This document shows, one piece after another, positions 17,403 through 26,483 of a stretch of DNA of 64,000 bases. Where the stretch lies: assembly GCA_963702105.1 (NCBI GenBank), contig OY969712.1, positions 3,410,001-3,474,000 of the forward strand. The letters run 5' to 3'. The DNA comes from ZC4RG20 sp963702105. GTDB taxonomy: Bacteria; Pseudomonadota; Gammaproteobacteria; Steroidobacterales; Rariloculaceae. Made by a program: the position numbers and the translations under genes. The notes under the pieces are model-generated. The model did not search any database. It saw only the letters and a list, made by a program, of their open reading frames with translations, and was not told the origin of the DNA. The stretch's first letter is position 1. Each line of letters begins with the position of its first letter.

Positions 17403-19067
17403 ATGCGATCAAAAGCGTTGAAGGCTTTCGGTCTGGCCGTCGCCGTGATCGCCGTTCTGGCTACGCTCGCTGCGGTCGCGCTGCTCGAACGCGGTTTTCG
17501 AGCGACCACGGCGCCGTCTCGCCTCGAGCAGCTCATTGCGAGAAACTTCCGCGACCTCGCCATCCCCGGGGCCGAAAGGAAACAGAAAAACCCGCTGGCC
17601 GGGACAGCCGCGAACCTCGATGCGGGCCGCGAAGAGTTTCTCGCCCGCTGTGCCGGCTGCCATGGGCACGACGGCACGGGCGCCACGCCGATCGGGCGCA
17701 ATCTCTATCCTCGCGTACCGAACCTTCGCGGGGCCGAAACGCAGTCGCTGACCGACGGCGAGATCCACTACATCATCGAGAACGGCGTGCAGTTTACGGG
17801 GATGGCCGCGTGGGGCGATGCGCACAGCCGATCGGCGGACAAGACCTGGAACCTCGTACTCTATATTCGGAGCTTGGCACGGCCGGCGCCCCGGCAGGTC
17901 GTAACCGCGGCAGCGAACCCGACCCGCAACGCGCCGGCCGCTCACTTTGTGGGCTCGGCAGCCTGCGCAACGTGCCATGCCGACGTCTACAAGCGTTGGA
18001 AAGCGACGCCCATGGCCAACATCGTGCGGGATCCGAAGACGCATCCCGACGCCTTCATCCCGGATCTCGCGACGAACGACGTGAGCAAATTCACGAAGGA
18101 CCAGGTCGCCTTCGTGTACGGCAGCCTCTGGAAGCAACGCTACTTCACCAGAGTCGGCGACGACTACCTTCCGCTCCCGGTGCAGTGGGAGGTGGCGAAC
18201 CACAAGTGGAGCAAGTACTTCGTGCCCGCCTCGGCGGACTGGTGGGTCAAGTACTACCCCGCCGACAACATGCAGCGGCCGACCGGGCCGACCTGCGACG
18301 GCTGCCATTCTGTGGGTTACGACATTCACACCAAGCAGCCGGCCGAATGGAACGTCGGCTGCGAGCGCTGCCACGGTCCCGGCAGCGCCCATGTCGACGC
18401 GCCGTCGAAGACGAACATCCTGAATCCGGCCGCGTTCGATTTCGTGGCGGCGACCGATGCCTGCATCCAATGTCACTCTCAAGGCCGTCCGCTCGAAAGC
18501 CCCATTGAGGGCAAGTACTACGACTGGCCCGTGGGTTACCAGGTTGGGCTCAAGCTTTCGGATTACTGGCAGCTCGAGCCGCACAAGCTGGGCGAGACGA
18601 ACTTCTACTTCTACGCGGACGGGACCGCCCACAAGAATCGGATGCAGGGCAACGATTTCGTGCAGAGCGTCATGTACCGGCGCGGCGTGACGTGCTTCGA
18701 CTGCCACGACGTCCACGGCACCGCGAATTACGCCCAGCTCCGGAAACCGCCCGAGACGCTCTGCATGGACTGCCACGGCCCGGGTTCCCCGAACGGTCCG
18801 CGCACTGCCACGGTCGAGGAGCACACCCACCACAAGGCCGGCAGCAAAGGCAGCGAGTGCGTCTCGTGCCACATGCCGGCGATCGAGTCCGAAGGAGTGC
18901 CGAACTCCAACGTCCACGCGCATACGTTCCGGTTCATTACTCCGGCCATGACGGTCGAGTACGGAATCCCGAATCCCTGTACGACCTGCCATGCCGACAA
19001 GACACCGGCATGGGCGACGGAGGCAATGCGGCACTGGAACGAGCGCTCGCCGTGGCGGCTCGAGTGA
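17403..19067 (+). CDS. Nine-haem c-type cytochrome, membrane-anchored
   Basis: This 554-residue protein has one N-terminal transmembrane helix or uncleaved signal (residues 9-28), so it is probably tethered and faces the periplasm. Nine CxxCH sites are visible: CAGCH (in a class-I mono-haem domain, about 80-165, with a distal GMAAW), then CATCH, CDGCH, CERCH, CIQCH, CFDCH, CMDCH, CVSCH and CTTCH. The C-terminal part resembles cytochrome c554/NrfB-type multihaem proteins, with MANIVRDPKTH and FDCHDVHG segments. It is a mono-haem/multihaem fusion. The physiological partner is unknown; electron conduction across the periplasm is the general role. GGGGAGG precedes the ATG, 69 bases after the two-component scar. 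Confidence 0.88.
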   Translation: MRSKALKAFGLAVAVIAVLATLAAVALLERGFRATTAPSRLEQLIARNFRDLAIPGAERKQKNPLAGTAANLDAGREEFLARCAGCHGHDGTGATPIGRNLYPRVPNLRGAETQSLTDGEIHYIIENGVQFTGMAAWGDAHSRSADKTWNLVLYIRSLARPAPRQVVTAAANPTRNAPAAHFVGSAACATCHADVYKRWKATPMANIVRDPKTHPDAFIPDLATNDVSKFTKDQVAFVYGSLWKQRYFTRVGDDYLPLPVQWEVANHKWSKYFVPASADWWVKYYPADNMQRPTGPTCDGCHSVGYDIHTKQPAEWNVGCERCHGPGSAHVDAPSKTNILNPAAFDFVAATDACIQCHSQGRPLESPIEGKYYDWPVGYQVGLKLSDYWQLEPHKLGETNFYFYADGTAHKNRMQGNDFVQSVMYRRGVTCFDCHDVHGTANYAQLRKPPETLCMDCHGPGSPNGPRTATVEEHTHHKAGSKGSECVSCHMPAIESEGVPNSNVHAHTFRFITPAMTVEYGIPNPCTTCHADKTPAWATEAMRHWNERSPWRLE

Positions 19068-19091
19068 CCTGCTCACAGTCGTGTTTGCACC

Positions 19092-19122
19092 CGGTGCATC
19101 GGCATCCCCGCAGGATGCACCG
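19092..19122. terminator. Hairpin between convergent genes
   Basis: CGGTGCATC (19092-19100) and GATGCACCG (19114-19122) form a perfect nine-base-pair stem with a 13-base loop. It lies between the cytochrome stop (19067) and the stop of the opposing GH18-like gene (19141), so it could end transcription from both sides. No U-run was seen. Confidence 0.5.
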
Positions 19123-19140
19123 CCCTTCCGAACCTGCGCG

Positions 19141-20565
19141 CTACGGCGCGTGGGTGAACGACCGAAACCTCGCCGCAAACTCGTAATCGCGCTGCGGTAC
19201 TCCGCTGCATGCAGGCGAGGCGGCCAGCGGTGGACGGACGCACGCGCGATCCCGGTTAAGCGACCAGTAAGACACGAGTCCGAGCCCCTCTCGGCGCGCG
19301 AATTCGACCAGATGCTCCGCGTCCGCCTGACGAAAGATCTCCGACGCAACGTCATTGAGCCCGATCATGGGCGTAACGCCGATCCTCATCCAGTGGTCCG
19401 GCTTCGGATTGCCCTTGTCCAGACGCGCCCACATATCCTCGAGCTGCCCATGTACCCGGCGAGCCGCCTCGACGGCATACACCCCCATGCGGCCGTCCGG
19501 TTGGGGCGCCAGGGCCTCGCCGTAGTCCATGGCCATGACGTTGATTCCGCGAACCTCCACCCCCTCCTCGAGGGCGGCGCCGATCGCCCGAAGGCCGTCG
19601 CCGGTAAGGCCGCTCGGCGTCGCCGGCAGAGTGAGCCACACCTCGAGCGGCCGGCCCTCGGTGGCCATCTTCGTCTGCAGTGCGGAAACCGCCTGCGCAC
19701 GGCGTCGGATGGACGTTGCGTCGGCGAGCCAAACGCCCTCGATGTCGAATTCGCAGACGCGTGCTCGGTAGGCATCGATGACGGACTCGTAGGCCGTCAG
19801 GAGTTCTGCCACCGACGGCGCGACCGCGGCCAGCGGTGTACCCGTGGCGCCCCCGAAAACGATGGCAACATCGCCGCCCTGCCTGCGCAGCGCGTTGATC
19901 TGACGGATCCGATACGAAGTCGTCGCGCTCTCGACCCCGCCCCAGGTCGGTTCGGGGCGGTCCGCGGCCCCGGTAACAACGAAGCCGAGACGGAAGTAGC
20001 GCGCGCCTATTCGCGCCGCGATCGCGGAAACGTCCAGGGGCGGCCACGCCGTAGCGTCGACATACGGTGCGAACACCTGCGCGGGCCACGCCGGCGCGGC
20101 CACGACGGGTGTGGCCTTCGGCGCTGGCGCGAGAGCACTGCCGTTCATTCGGATCGGGACGCCGTTCAGGCGACCGTCGCGCGGAACCTCGCGTGGCGCG
20201 CCGCTCGCCACGAAGCCGATATTAACCGACTCGCCGGGCGAGAGAACGCCGTCGTCCCAGCTTGCGTCGACGGGACCGAGTACGTACTCCCCGTCGCGCC
20301 GCGAGACGACGCGCGCATTCCAAATGCTGCCGATACGGGCGGCGAGGCGGAACGAGACCTGCCAGTCCGTAATCGGCCAGTCCGCGGCGTTCGTCACCGT
20401 CAACTCCGCGCTGAAGCCCGTCGTCCAGCTCGATACGATGGAGTAGGCGACGCGGACCCGATTCGCCTCTTGACCCCAAACGGGCTCCCCGGTGATGATC
20501 ATCGCTACAAAGAGCCCGGCGGACGGTAGGGCAGCCATCAGCCTGCACCCGTAAAGCCGTGACAT
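19141..20565 (-). CDS. Exported CBM2-like plus GH18-like protein (chitinase-fold)
   Basis: This protein has 474 residues from the chosen ATG at 20565, which GAGGCG precedes; an earlier start at 20598 lacks a site. A signal peptide ends near VWGQ. Residues about 35-135 resemble a cellulose/chitin-binding CBM2 fold (SSWTTGFSAELTVTN, WQVSFRL, SIWNARVV, LSPGESVNIGFVASG). A Pro/Ala linker follows, then a (beta/alpha)8 GH18-like domain beginning FAPYVDATAWPP. The catalytic strand reads CEFDIEG, keeping the last Asp and the acid Glu of the DxxDxDxE motif while earlier positions are changed. The INVMAMDYG and SYWSLNRD strands also match GH18. It is likely a secreted chitin- or GlcNAc-polymer-binding hydrolase. 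Confidence 0.85.
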   Translation of the reverse strand: MSRLYGCRLMAALPSAGLFVAMIITGEPVWGQEANRVRVAYSIVSSWTTGFSAELTVTNAADWPITDWQVSFRLAARIGSIWNARVVSRRDGEYVLGPVDASWDDGVLSPGESVNIGFVASGAPREVPRDGRLNGVPIRMNGSALAPAPKATPVVAAPAWPAQVFAPYVDATAWPPLDVSAIAARIGARYFRLGFVVTGAADRPEPTWGGVESATTSYRIRQINALRRQGGDVAIVFGGATGTPLAAVAPSVAELLTAYESVIDAYRARVCEFDIEGVWLADATSIRRRAQAVSALQTKMATEGRPLEVWLTLPATPSGLTGDGLRAIGAALEEGVEVRGINVMAMDYGEALAPQPDGRMGVYAVEAARRVHGQLEDMWARLDKGNPKPDHWMRIGVTPMIGLNDVASEIFRQADAEHLVEFARREGLGLVSYWSLNRDRACVRPPLAASPACSGVPQRDYEFAARFRSFTHAP

Positions 20566-20828
20566 CGGAGCGCCTCTCGTTTGCCGCTTCGCGAACACGT
20601 TGCCGAAGTACCCGTCTCGCTGTCAAGATACTCTCGCCCAGTCGTGCTGAAGGGTTCGGCGCCGTTCCGGCCTTCCATTCAATGGCGGCGTCGTGCACTG
20701 AACTGAATCGAAACATTCCGTAAGCGGTTAATGAACGAAAACAGTCCGCTTAGCTCCGTAATTCGGTTCGCGCCGTCCGGCGGGCGTGCGCTCGCGAAGC
20801 CCTCATTCACAACCGAGGCCCGCACAGG

Positions 20829-22592
20829 GTGAACACGGATTTCGACGCGCTGCAGAACCTTCAGCCCGGCTTGAATGCGGGCCTGGTAGTGCTGTTGAGC
20901 GCCATCGCCGGTCTGCTGGCCTTCGCTCTCGGCAATGCCCTTTACGTCGTGCACATGCGCCGTCGACGCTTGGCCCAACGACCCCGCGGGCCGCTCGCCA
21001 GCCGGGCGCGTCACATTACGGGCGCGGCCGCCGCGATCTCGCTGCTCGCATTCACTGCGTTGAACGTTCCCGGCCCCACGCTCGTGGAAGGCAAGGGGTG
21101 GTTGAGCGGCGACGACCTGTTCACCGTGTCCTCGAGGTCCGGATTCGTCGCCAGCTACCCCAATGCCGATCGGGAAGTCAAAGAAGGCGAAACCATTCTG
21201 CAGCTCGCTCGGTCCGCGGGTCCGGACGAGCTCGCATCGGCCGCCAATCGACGCGCCCTGCTTGCCGAGGAATTGGAGTCGACGCGGCTCGATACGCTGC
21301 GGATCGACCCCTTGTTGGTCACGGCGCAGGCAGCCGCCAAGGACCGCCTCAACGAGTTGCTCGACCAAAAGCGAACCTTGAAGGAAAGCCAGGAGTCCCT
21401 GCTACGGGGCGCGCAACGCCAGCAGCTCGTGGATCAAAGCCGGTTGGACACCGCGCAGAAGGAGTTGCTGGCCGCCCGGCACGAGCTCGATCAGGTCGAG
21501 AGCAGCTTCAAGATCGCTGCGGCGAGCTACGATCTCGCGCGTCGGCCGGGCGTGCGAGCTCTGCTCACCCAGGACGAGATCGGCAAACGCGAAGAACGAG
21601 TCAACGTTTTGCGTAGCCGTCGCGCGGAGCTGCACGATCGCATCGCGACGCTGACACAGGAGCGGAAACGGCTCCAGGCCCTGACCGCGACGAGCGAGGC
21701 GACGGATTCCAAGCACATGGCGCTGGCCGAGGCAGAAGCGGCGAGACTGGATGACGACATCGTTGCGGCCGGACAGCGCGCGGACGCGGCCGTCACCGCC
21801 ATCGAGCGCGACAAGGTCCGCGCAGAACGCCAGCGCGAGTATCGTATCCATCAAATCGAGCTGCAGATCGCGAGTCTCGATGAGCTGCTCAACGCACGGC
21901 AGGGAGCGCTCGAGGTCCACGCCCCGTGGGCCGGCAGGGTCGGGTTCCGGGAACCTTCACCCGCGAGCGCTCGCTCCGACGACCGCCCGTTGCTCGTGCT
22001 GTACAAGCCTGGAAGCGTCTCCGTGAAGATACTGGTCCCGGCCGATCAGGTTCAGCTTGCGAACGCGAAAGAGATCCGCGTAAACATGCAGGCATTGATT
22101 CCGGAGGCGGCCGGCGCCACATTTCAGGGCAGAATCGTGCGGGGCAACCGCCTGCCCGACGGCACGGGCGAGCTTCAGATTGCCGGGGACCCCCCCGAAG
22201 CGGCGATTCGCGAGCTGGCCGCCGGCAGCTCCGTACCGGTGCGGGTCGCCGTGCGGCGGCTCAACCCGCTGGCCGCAGCGGGCGTAAGTCGCGGCTGGTG
22301 GCTGGCCGGATCGCTGGCGGCTTCCATCGTCCTGACTGAAACCCGCTTGTGGCAGCTGCGCCGGCGAAAGCGCCGCGGCGACCCATCCGACGGCCAGTCG
22401 ACCAATCGCTGGCTCGGCATCGATTGGGGCGGACACCCCGACGAGTTTCTGGAATACGTGGAAGGCGTGGGCGTCGTGCCCCGCAAGGTGCGCCGTGCCG
22501 TCGCCGCCGTCAATGTAGCGGAGGAGCGGCGCGGCCAGCGCGCGCAAATCGGGATCGCGGAGTCCCGCGGAGCCCAGGAGTCACGAACTTGA
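20829..22592 (+). CDS. Membrane-fusion (HlyD-like) adaptor linked to a polysaccharide synthase
   Basis: This 587-residue inner-membrane protein has a GTG start with GAGG upstream. Two helices lie near the N-terminus (about 16-40 and 62-80), then a periplasmic half-lipoyl strand (SSRSGFVASYPN). A long coiled coil follows (about 130-355, rich in Glu/Arg/Leu), with a returning lipoyl half (LEVHAPWAGRVGFREPS) and a beta-barrel domain (VSVKILVPADQVQLANAKEIRV). Another helix is near residue 490, and a hydrophilic tail contains a GIDWGGHPDEF segment. The architecture is that of adaptors that work with cell-surface polysaccharide synthases. The GT2 gene begins 33 bases downstream, so the pair probably makes and moves an exopolysaccharide. 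The C-terminal cytoplasmic tail after the last helix is unusual for HlyD proteins. Confidence 0.75.
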   Translation: MNTDFDALQNLQPGLNAGLVVLLSAIAGLLAFALGNALYVVHMRRRRLAQRPRGPLASRARHITGAAAAISLLAFTALNVPGPTLVEGKGWLSGDDLFTVSSRSGFVASYPNADREVKEGETILQLARSAGPDELASAANRRALLAEELESTRLDTLRIDPLLVTAQAAAKDRLNELLDQKRTLKESQESLLRGAQRQQLVDQSRLDTAQKELLAARHELDQVESSFKIAAASYDLARRPGVRALLTQDEIGKREERVNVLRSRRAELHDRIATLTQERKRLQALTATSEATDSKHMALAEAEAARLDDDIVAAGQRADAAVTAIERDKVRAERQREYRIHQIELQIASLDELLNARQGALEVHAPWAGRVGFREPSPASARSDDRPLLVLYKPGSVSVKILVPADQVQLANAKEIRVNMQALIPEAAGATFQGRIVRGNRLPDGTGELQIAGDPPEAAIRELAAGSSVPVRVAVRRLNPLAAAGVSRGWWLAGSLAASIVLTETRLWQLRRRKRRGDPSDGQSTNRWLGIDWGGHPDEFLEYVEGVGVVPRKVRRAVAAVNVAEERRGQRAQIGIAESRGAQESRT

Positions 22593-22625
22593 TCTGCTTG
22601 GTCTTGCCCGGACGGACCGACGCTC

Positions 22626-24029
22626 ATGCATTTGGTGCGCGCCAAGCAGCCTGACCGAACGAGCGCCAGAAGGTCCCCCGTGAAATACGTCCTCATGGGC
22701 TTTCTCTCGGCCATCGTCCTCAGCGTGTCTCAACTCTACTACTTCGGGAAGCTGCAGTTGGCCATCGCGGATCTGTCGGGCTTCGCGTTCGCGTTTGCCG
22801 TGACGTTCGCCACGTCGTTCCTCGTTTTCTGTTGGATTTCTGTAGCGCGTCACCTGGTATTGCTCGTCTGCGCCTATTTCGGTTGGACGCACGCCGTGCG
22901 CCCCAAATCCGGACCGCCGCCGACACCCCTCGTCTCGGTGCTGTTACCGGCCTTCAACGAACAGGACCGGATTCGGGCTACGCTCGAGTCGCTCCTGGCA
23001 TCGAGTTACCCATATCTCGAAATCATCGTCATCGACGACGGCTCCACAGATGATACCTTCGCTGTAGCAAGCGCTTTTGTCGGCGAGCGACACGGCTTTC
23101 GTGTGCGCGTGCTGCACAAGCCGAACGGCGGCAAGAGCACGGCGCTGAACTTGGGCTTCCGCGAATCGCACGGTCCGCTCGTCATGTGCGTAGATGCGGA
23201 CTCCCGCGTCGAGCGCAACGCTATCCGTCGCCTCGCCGCCGCATTCGCGGACCAAAGGGTTGGCGCCGCAGGCGGACAGGTCCGTGTTCGCAACCGCGGC
23301 TCGACGCTCACCCGGTTGCAGGCCCTCGAATACGCGCTCATGAACGGGATTCCGCGGCTCGCCCAAAGCAACTTCGCTCACGTGCTGATCGCGCCGGGTC
23401 CGGTAGCCATGTTTCGCCGCTCCGTCTTGCAGGATATCTGGAAGACATGGCGGGACGAGGACAACGAGGAAAAGCCCGATGCCCGGCGCCTGAACGGGCC
23501 TTGGGAGCACGACACATTCGCTGAGGATTGCGACGTTACGTTGAACACGCTGCTGCTCGGCAACCGCGTGATCTTCGAGCCTGCCGCCATATCGTTCACG
23601 ACGTCGCCGAGCTGGCTGCTGCCGCTGCTGAACCAGCGCTACCGTTGGACTCGTGGAAACATCCAGGCCGTCTACAAGAGTTGGCGCCGTTGGCATGCCG
23701 TGCCGAATCCGCCCCGAGCCCTGCCGTTGTGGCTGGGTATATTCCTCATCGAGAGCGTCCTGTGGCCGCTCGTGAACATCTACGGGCTCGTCATGCTCGG
23801 CGGGATGCTCATGATCGTCGGCAAGATCGGCGTGCTCGTGCCCTGGTACATGATTCTACTGCTCATCGAAATGAATGCGGCCGCCTTCTCGGTGACGGTC
23901 ATGGGCGAGCGGCGCGCCTTGATCCTGCTGTGTCCTTTGTTTCGCAGCATTTACAGCGTTCTGCTCGATGTGAACACGCTGTGTGCCACGTTCGATCAGT
24001 TGCGCCGTAGGCGCATGACGTGGATGTGA
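22626..24029 (+). CDS. Processive family-2 glycosyltransferase (polysaccharide synthase)
   Basis: This is a 467-residue integral membrane synthase with two N-terminal helices, a cytoplasmic GT2 domain and four C-terminal helices. Catalytic motifs are all present: VIDDGSTDD (nucleotide-sugar site), VDADS (DxD), TFAEDCD (general base, TED-like) and QRYRW (polymer-binding QxxRW). This set defines processive synthases of the BcsA/PgaC/HasA class. Which sugar it polymerises cannot be read; GlcNAc-type synthases share the HKPNGGKSTALN segment. Two starts are possible: ATG 22626, or GTG 22680, which has a better AGAAGG site and begins right at the first helix. It is co-oriented with the adaptor gene and probably co-transcribed. 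Confidence 0.88.
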   Translation: MHLVRAKQPDRTSARRSPVKYVLMGFLSAIVLSVSQLYYFGKLQLAIADLSGFAFAFAVTFATSFLVFCWISVARHLVLLVCAYFGWTHAVRPKSGPPPTPLVSVLLPAFNEQDRIRATLESLLASSYPYLEIIVIDDGSTDDTFAVASAFVGERHGFRVRVLHKPNGGKSTALNLGFRESHGPLVMCVDADSRVERNAIRRLAAAFADQRVGAAGGQVRVRNRGSTLTRLQALEYALMNGIPRLAQSNFAHVLIAPGPVAMFRRSVLQDIWKTWRDEDNEEKPDARRLNGPWEHDTFAEDCDVTLNTLLLGNRVIFEPAAISFTTSPSWLLPLLNQRYRWTRGNIQAVYKSWRRWHAVPNPPRALPLWLGIFLIESVLWPLVNIYGLVMLGGMLMIVGKIGVLVPWYMILLLIEMNAAAFSVTVMGERRALILLCPLFRSIYSVLLDVNTLCATFDQLRRRRMTWM

Positions 24030-24057
24030 GTGCAGCGGCCGGCGCGAAGCGCGGCGG

Positions 24058-24087
24058 TTCGACTTGGTCGCGGATCGCGCGTATAAC
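24058..24087 (+). promoter_or_regulatory. Possible sigma-70 promoter ahead of the exported protein gene
   Basis: TTCGAC (24058-24063) and TATAAC (24082-24087) are separated by 18 bases and lie about 90 bases ahead of the ATG at 24177. This is a pattern match only. Confidence 0.3.
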
Positions 24088-24176
24088 ATTAGAAACTTGG
24101 ACTTGCGTAGGGCGCGACGCAACGCTCGCTCCCCGCGTCCTCATCCGAGGAACTCCAAAGAAGGAGCGTAACGATC

Positions 24177-25205
24177 ATGCCGAAGCTTTCTTTGCAAGCG
24201 GTTCTAACTGTGACGGCAGGGGTGATTGCGCTTGCCGGCGCCGGGCTTGTGGCAACGACGAGCCCGGCACGGGCCGATACCAAGAACGCGGACTCCATGC
24301 CAATGCGGCCCTATTGCGACCGCGCTTGCCTCATCGGGATCACCGACCAGTATCTCGCGGCCTTGGCCGCACACGATCCGAGCCAGGTTCCACTCTCACG
24401 CGACATCGGCTTCGTCGAGAACCTGAAGCGCATGAAGCCAGGCGAGGGCCTCTGGCAGCATGTGACGGCCGGCCCGACCACGTTCAAGATCTACATTCCC
24501 GACGAAGACATGCAGGAAGCCGCCTGGGTGGGCGTCCTGCAAGTAGACGGGAAGCCGGCCGAGATGGCCCTCCGGCTCAAGGTCAAGGACGGCAAAATCA
24601 CGGAGGCCGAGCATCTCTATGCGGCGGCCAACGAGCGCGCGATGGCGAACCTGAAGACTCCGCGGCCGGGACTCGTTAGCGAAATCCCGGCCAGCGAGCG
24701 GCTGCCCCATGACGAGCTCATGCGCATCGGCATCCAATATTACGATGCGCTCGACGACAACGACGGCTCGAAAATGCCGTTCGCCGCCGACTGCGAACGG
24801 CACGAGAACGGCATAATCACGGCCGGTCCGCATGCGGGTCCGCCGACCAACTCGAACGACAAGCTGCCTCCCGTCGCTCACGATTGCGCCGGGCAAATCG
24901 ATAGTAACTCGTTCGCCTATATCAAATTCATCAACGACCGGCGCATCGTCGCGGCGGATCCGGTGACCGGGCTCGCCATAGGCTTTTCCCAATTCCGTCA
25001 TCCGTTCGACAACCTGCCCTACATGGTGCAGCACGTGAACGGCATGTACACGGAGCGTAACGCGAAGAACATGCCTTACAAGCCTTTCGACATGCCGGCT
25101 GCCCACATCTTCAAGATCGGCGCGGATCACAAGGTCCACGAAATCGAGGCGGTCGGCGCCGTCGAACCCTTTATGTCGCCGACCGGCTGGGAGCCTCGGG
25201 ACTAA
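24177..25205 (+). CDS. Exported protein of unknown function (DUF8021-like)
   Basis: This 342-residue protein has a Sec signal peptide (cleavage near SPARA-D, about residue 33) followed by CDRACL. It appears to have two related halves of NTF2/SnoaL-like character: ITDQYLAALAAHDPSQVPLS with VGVLQVDGKPAEMALRLKVKDGKITEAEH, then MRIGIQYYDALDDNDGSKMPFAADCERHENG with a second closing strand KVHEIEAVGAVEPFM. This resembles proteins catalogued as DUF8021, whose activity is unknown. AAGGAG precedes the ATG strongly. It follows the synthase gene in the same direction but has its own possible promoter. Confidence 0.7.
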   Translation: MPKLSLQAVLTVTAGVIALAGAGLVATTSPARADTKNADSMPMRPYCDRACLIGITDQYLAALAAHDPSQVPLSRDIGFVENLKRMKPGEGLWQHVTAGPTTFKIYIPDEDMQEAAWVGVLQVDGKPAEMALRLKVKDGKITEAEHLYAAANERAMANLKTPRPGLVSEIPASERLPHDELMRIGIQYYDALDDNDGSKMPFAADCERHENGIITAGPHAGPPTNSNDKLPPVAHDCAGQIDSNSFAYIKFINDRRIVAADPVTGLAIGFSQFRHPFDNLPYMVQHVNGMYTERNAKNMPYKPFDMPAAHIFKIGADHKVHEIEAVGAVEPFMSPTGWEPRD

Positions 25206-25209
25206 CCTG

Positions 25210-25259
25210 CGGCCCGGCTCGGCGGGATGCAGCCCGGCTCGGTGATATATTCCGGGCCG
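25210..25259. terminator. Inverted repeat between convergent genes
   Basis: CGGCCCGG (25210-25217) and CCGGGCCG (25252-25259) are complementary. The 34-base interior carries a repeated GCCCGGCTCGG segment that could pair alternatively. It lies between two convergent stop codons. No U tract is present. Confidence 0.3.
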
Positions 25260-25266
25260 GTTAACT

Positions 25267-26388
25267 TCAGCAGCGGTATAGCGAACGGTAGATATCCAAG
25301 TAGGCCGCCGCGGCTTCGTGCCAGCTGAAGCGCTGTGCGTGCCGCTTGATGCGCGCCATCGGCCGCTCGCGTTCGTAGTCCGCCATGCCGCGCGCAAAGG
25401 CATTGCGCATGGCCTCGCCATCGAAGGCGTCGAAGTAGTAGGCGGCGTCGCCGCCGATCTCCGGCAGCGACGTATTTCTCGAGGCGAAGACCGGCTTGCC
25501 GTAGTACATCGCCTCGATCACGGGCAGACCGAAACCTTCTGCCAAAGAGGGAAACGTAAATGCCAGGCAGTTCTTGTAGTACCAGTGCTTTTCCTGTTCG
25601 CTGACGGCGCCGATCAGCGAGACACGGCTGCGCACACCGTGCATGCGCGCCATCCTGTCGATCTCGGTCGAATAGCCGTGATCGCTGATGCCCGCGATGA
25701 CGAGTTCGTAGTCATTCCCGACGAGCAGCGTCGGCAGCACGTGAAAGTTCTTCTTGGGGACGACCGTGCCGATCGCAAACAAGAAGGGCCGCGACGGCCG
25801 ATAGGTGGGCGTATAGAACTCTGAGAACCCGCCGATATTGCAGCCGTTGTATATGACGTCGACCGGCTTGCCGTCCGTACGCAGATGCGAGAGTACGGTC
25901 CGACGCGTGTATTCCGATACGCAAACGATGTGCGATGCCAGATCGACGTGCGCTTGCACGCGGCGAAGATACTTATCGATCTTCGCCGGCTCGTCCCTCC
26001 GCTCGATCAGAAAGTTGAGGTCGTGAATCGTCAGGACCGTCCGGACGGCTCGAGTCGGCGGACCGTACCGCGATGTTTGGTAGGTGCAGTGCCAAACGTC
26101 ATAGTCGTCGATGTCGCCGCGGAAGAGCTTGTGGTACGGGCGCTGCGCGACGTAGCGGCCGGTCTCACCCAAGAAGCCGAAGGAGGAGCGCGGCGCGTAG
26201 AAATTCAGGGTCTCGCGCAACGGATCGGCCACTTGCAGCAGGGCCAAGCCGAGCCGGTGGCAGTAATGGTAGAGCCCGCTGTGAACATGCCGCGTGCGCT
26301 CGCAGTCGATCAGGACGCAGTGCTTGCGCTGTTCCAAAACGCGGCCGGCGGATAAGATCCCCCTTGCCGCAACGCCTGCCGTAGCCAC
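25267..26388 (-). CDS. Glycosyltransferase family 4 (GT-B fold)
   Basis: This is a 373-residue cytoplasmic glycosyltransferase. The N-terminal domain contains HSGLYHYCHRLGLAL and TIHDLNF. The C-terminal donor-binding domain has FAIGTVVPKKNFHVL, VIAGISDHGY and the EX7E motif in FPSLAEGFGLPVIEAM. RNTSLPEIGGDAAYYFD then closes the nucleotide-sugar site. Such enzymes transfer hexoses in polysaccharide or glycolipid synthesis, and acceptor and donor are not predictable. The GTG start at 26388 is tentative because the first 20 residues are poorly conserved in style. It is followed upstream, in the same direction, by a GT39-like gene, suggesting a small glycosylation cluster. Confidence 0.88.
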   Translation of the reverse strand: MATAGVAARGILSAGRVLEQRKHCVLIDCERTRHVHSGLYHYCHRLGLALLQVADPLRETLNFYAPRSSFGFLGETGRYVAQRPYHKLFRGDIDDYDVWHCTYQTSRYGPPTRAVRTVLTIHDLNFLIERRDEPAKIDKYLRRVQAHVDLASHIVCVSEYTRRTVLSHLRTDGKPVDVIYNGCNIGGFSEFYTPTYRPSRPFLFAIGTVVPKKNFHVLPTLLVGNDYELVIAGISDHGYSTEIDRMARMHGVRSRVSLIGAVSEQEKHWYYKNCLAFTFPSLAEGFGLPVIEAMYYGKPVFASRNTSLPEIGGDAAYYFDAFDGEAMRNAFARGMADYERERPMARIKRHAQRFSWHEAAAAYLDIYRSLYRC

Positions 26389-26483
26389 TCCGATGCCCTC
26401 CGTATTCGCCGGAACAGCCGCTTTCCTGAGCTGGTTACGGGATTAGACGATGGAGCGCACGGAATCATTCGACCGTTGCCGCC

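Noticed and set aside
17409..19355. A 648-codon minus-strand frame across the nine-haem cytochrome
   Set aside because: It is the antisense shadow of a gene with nine CxxCH motifs in the plus frame.
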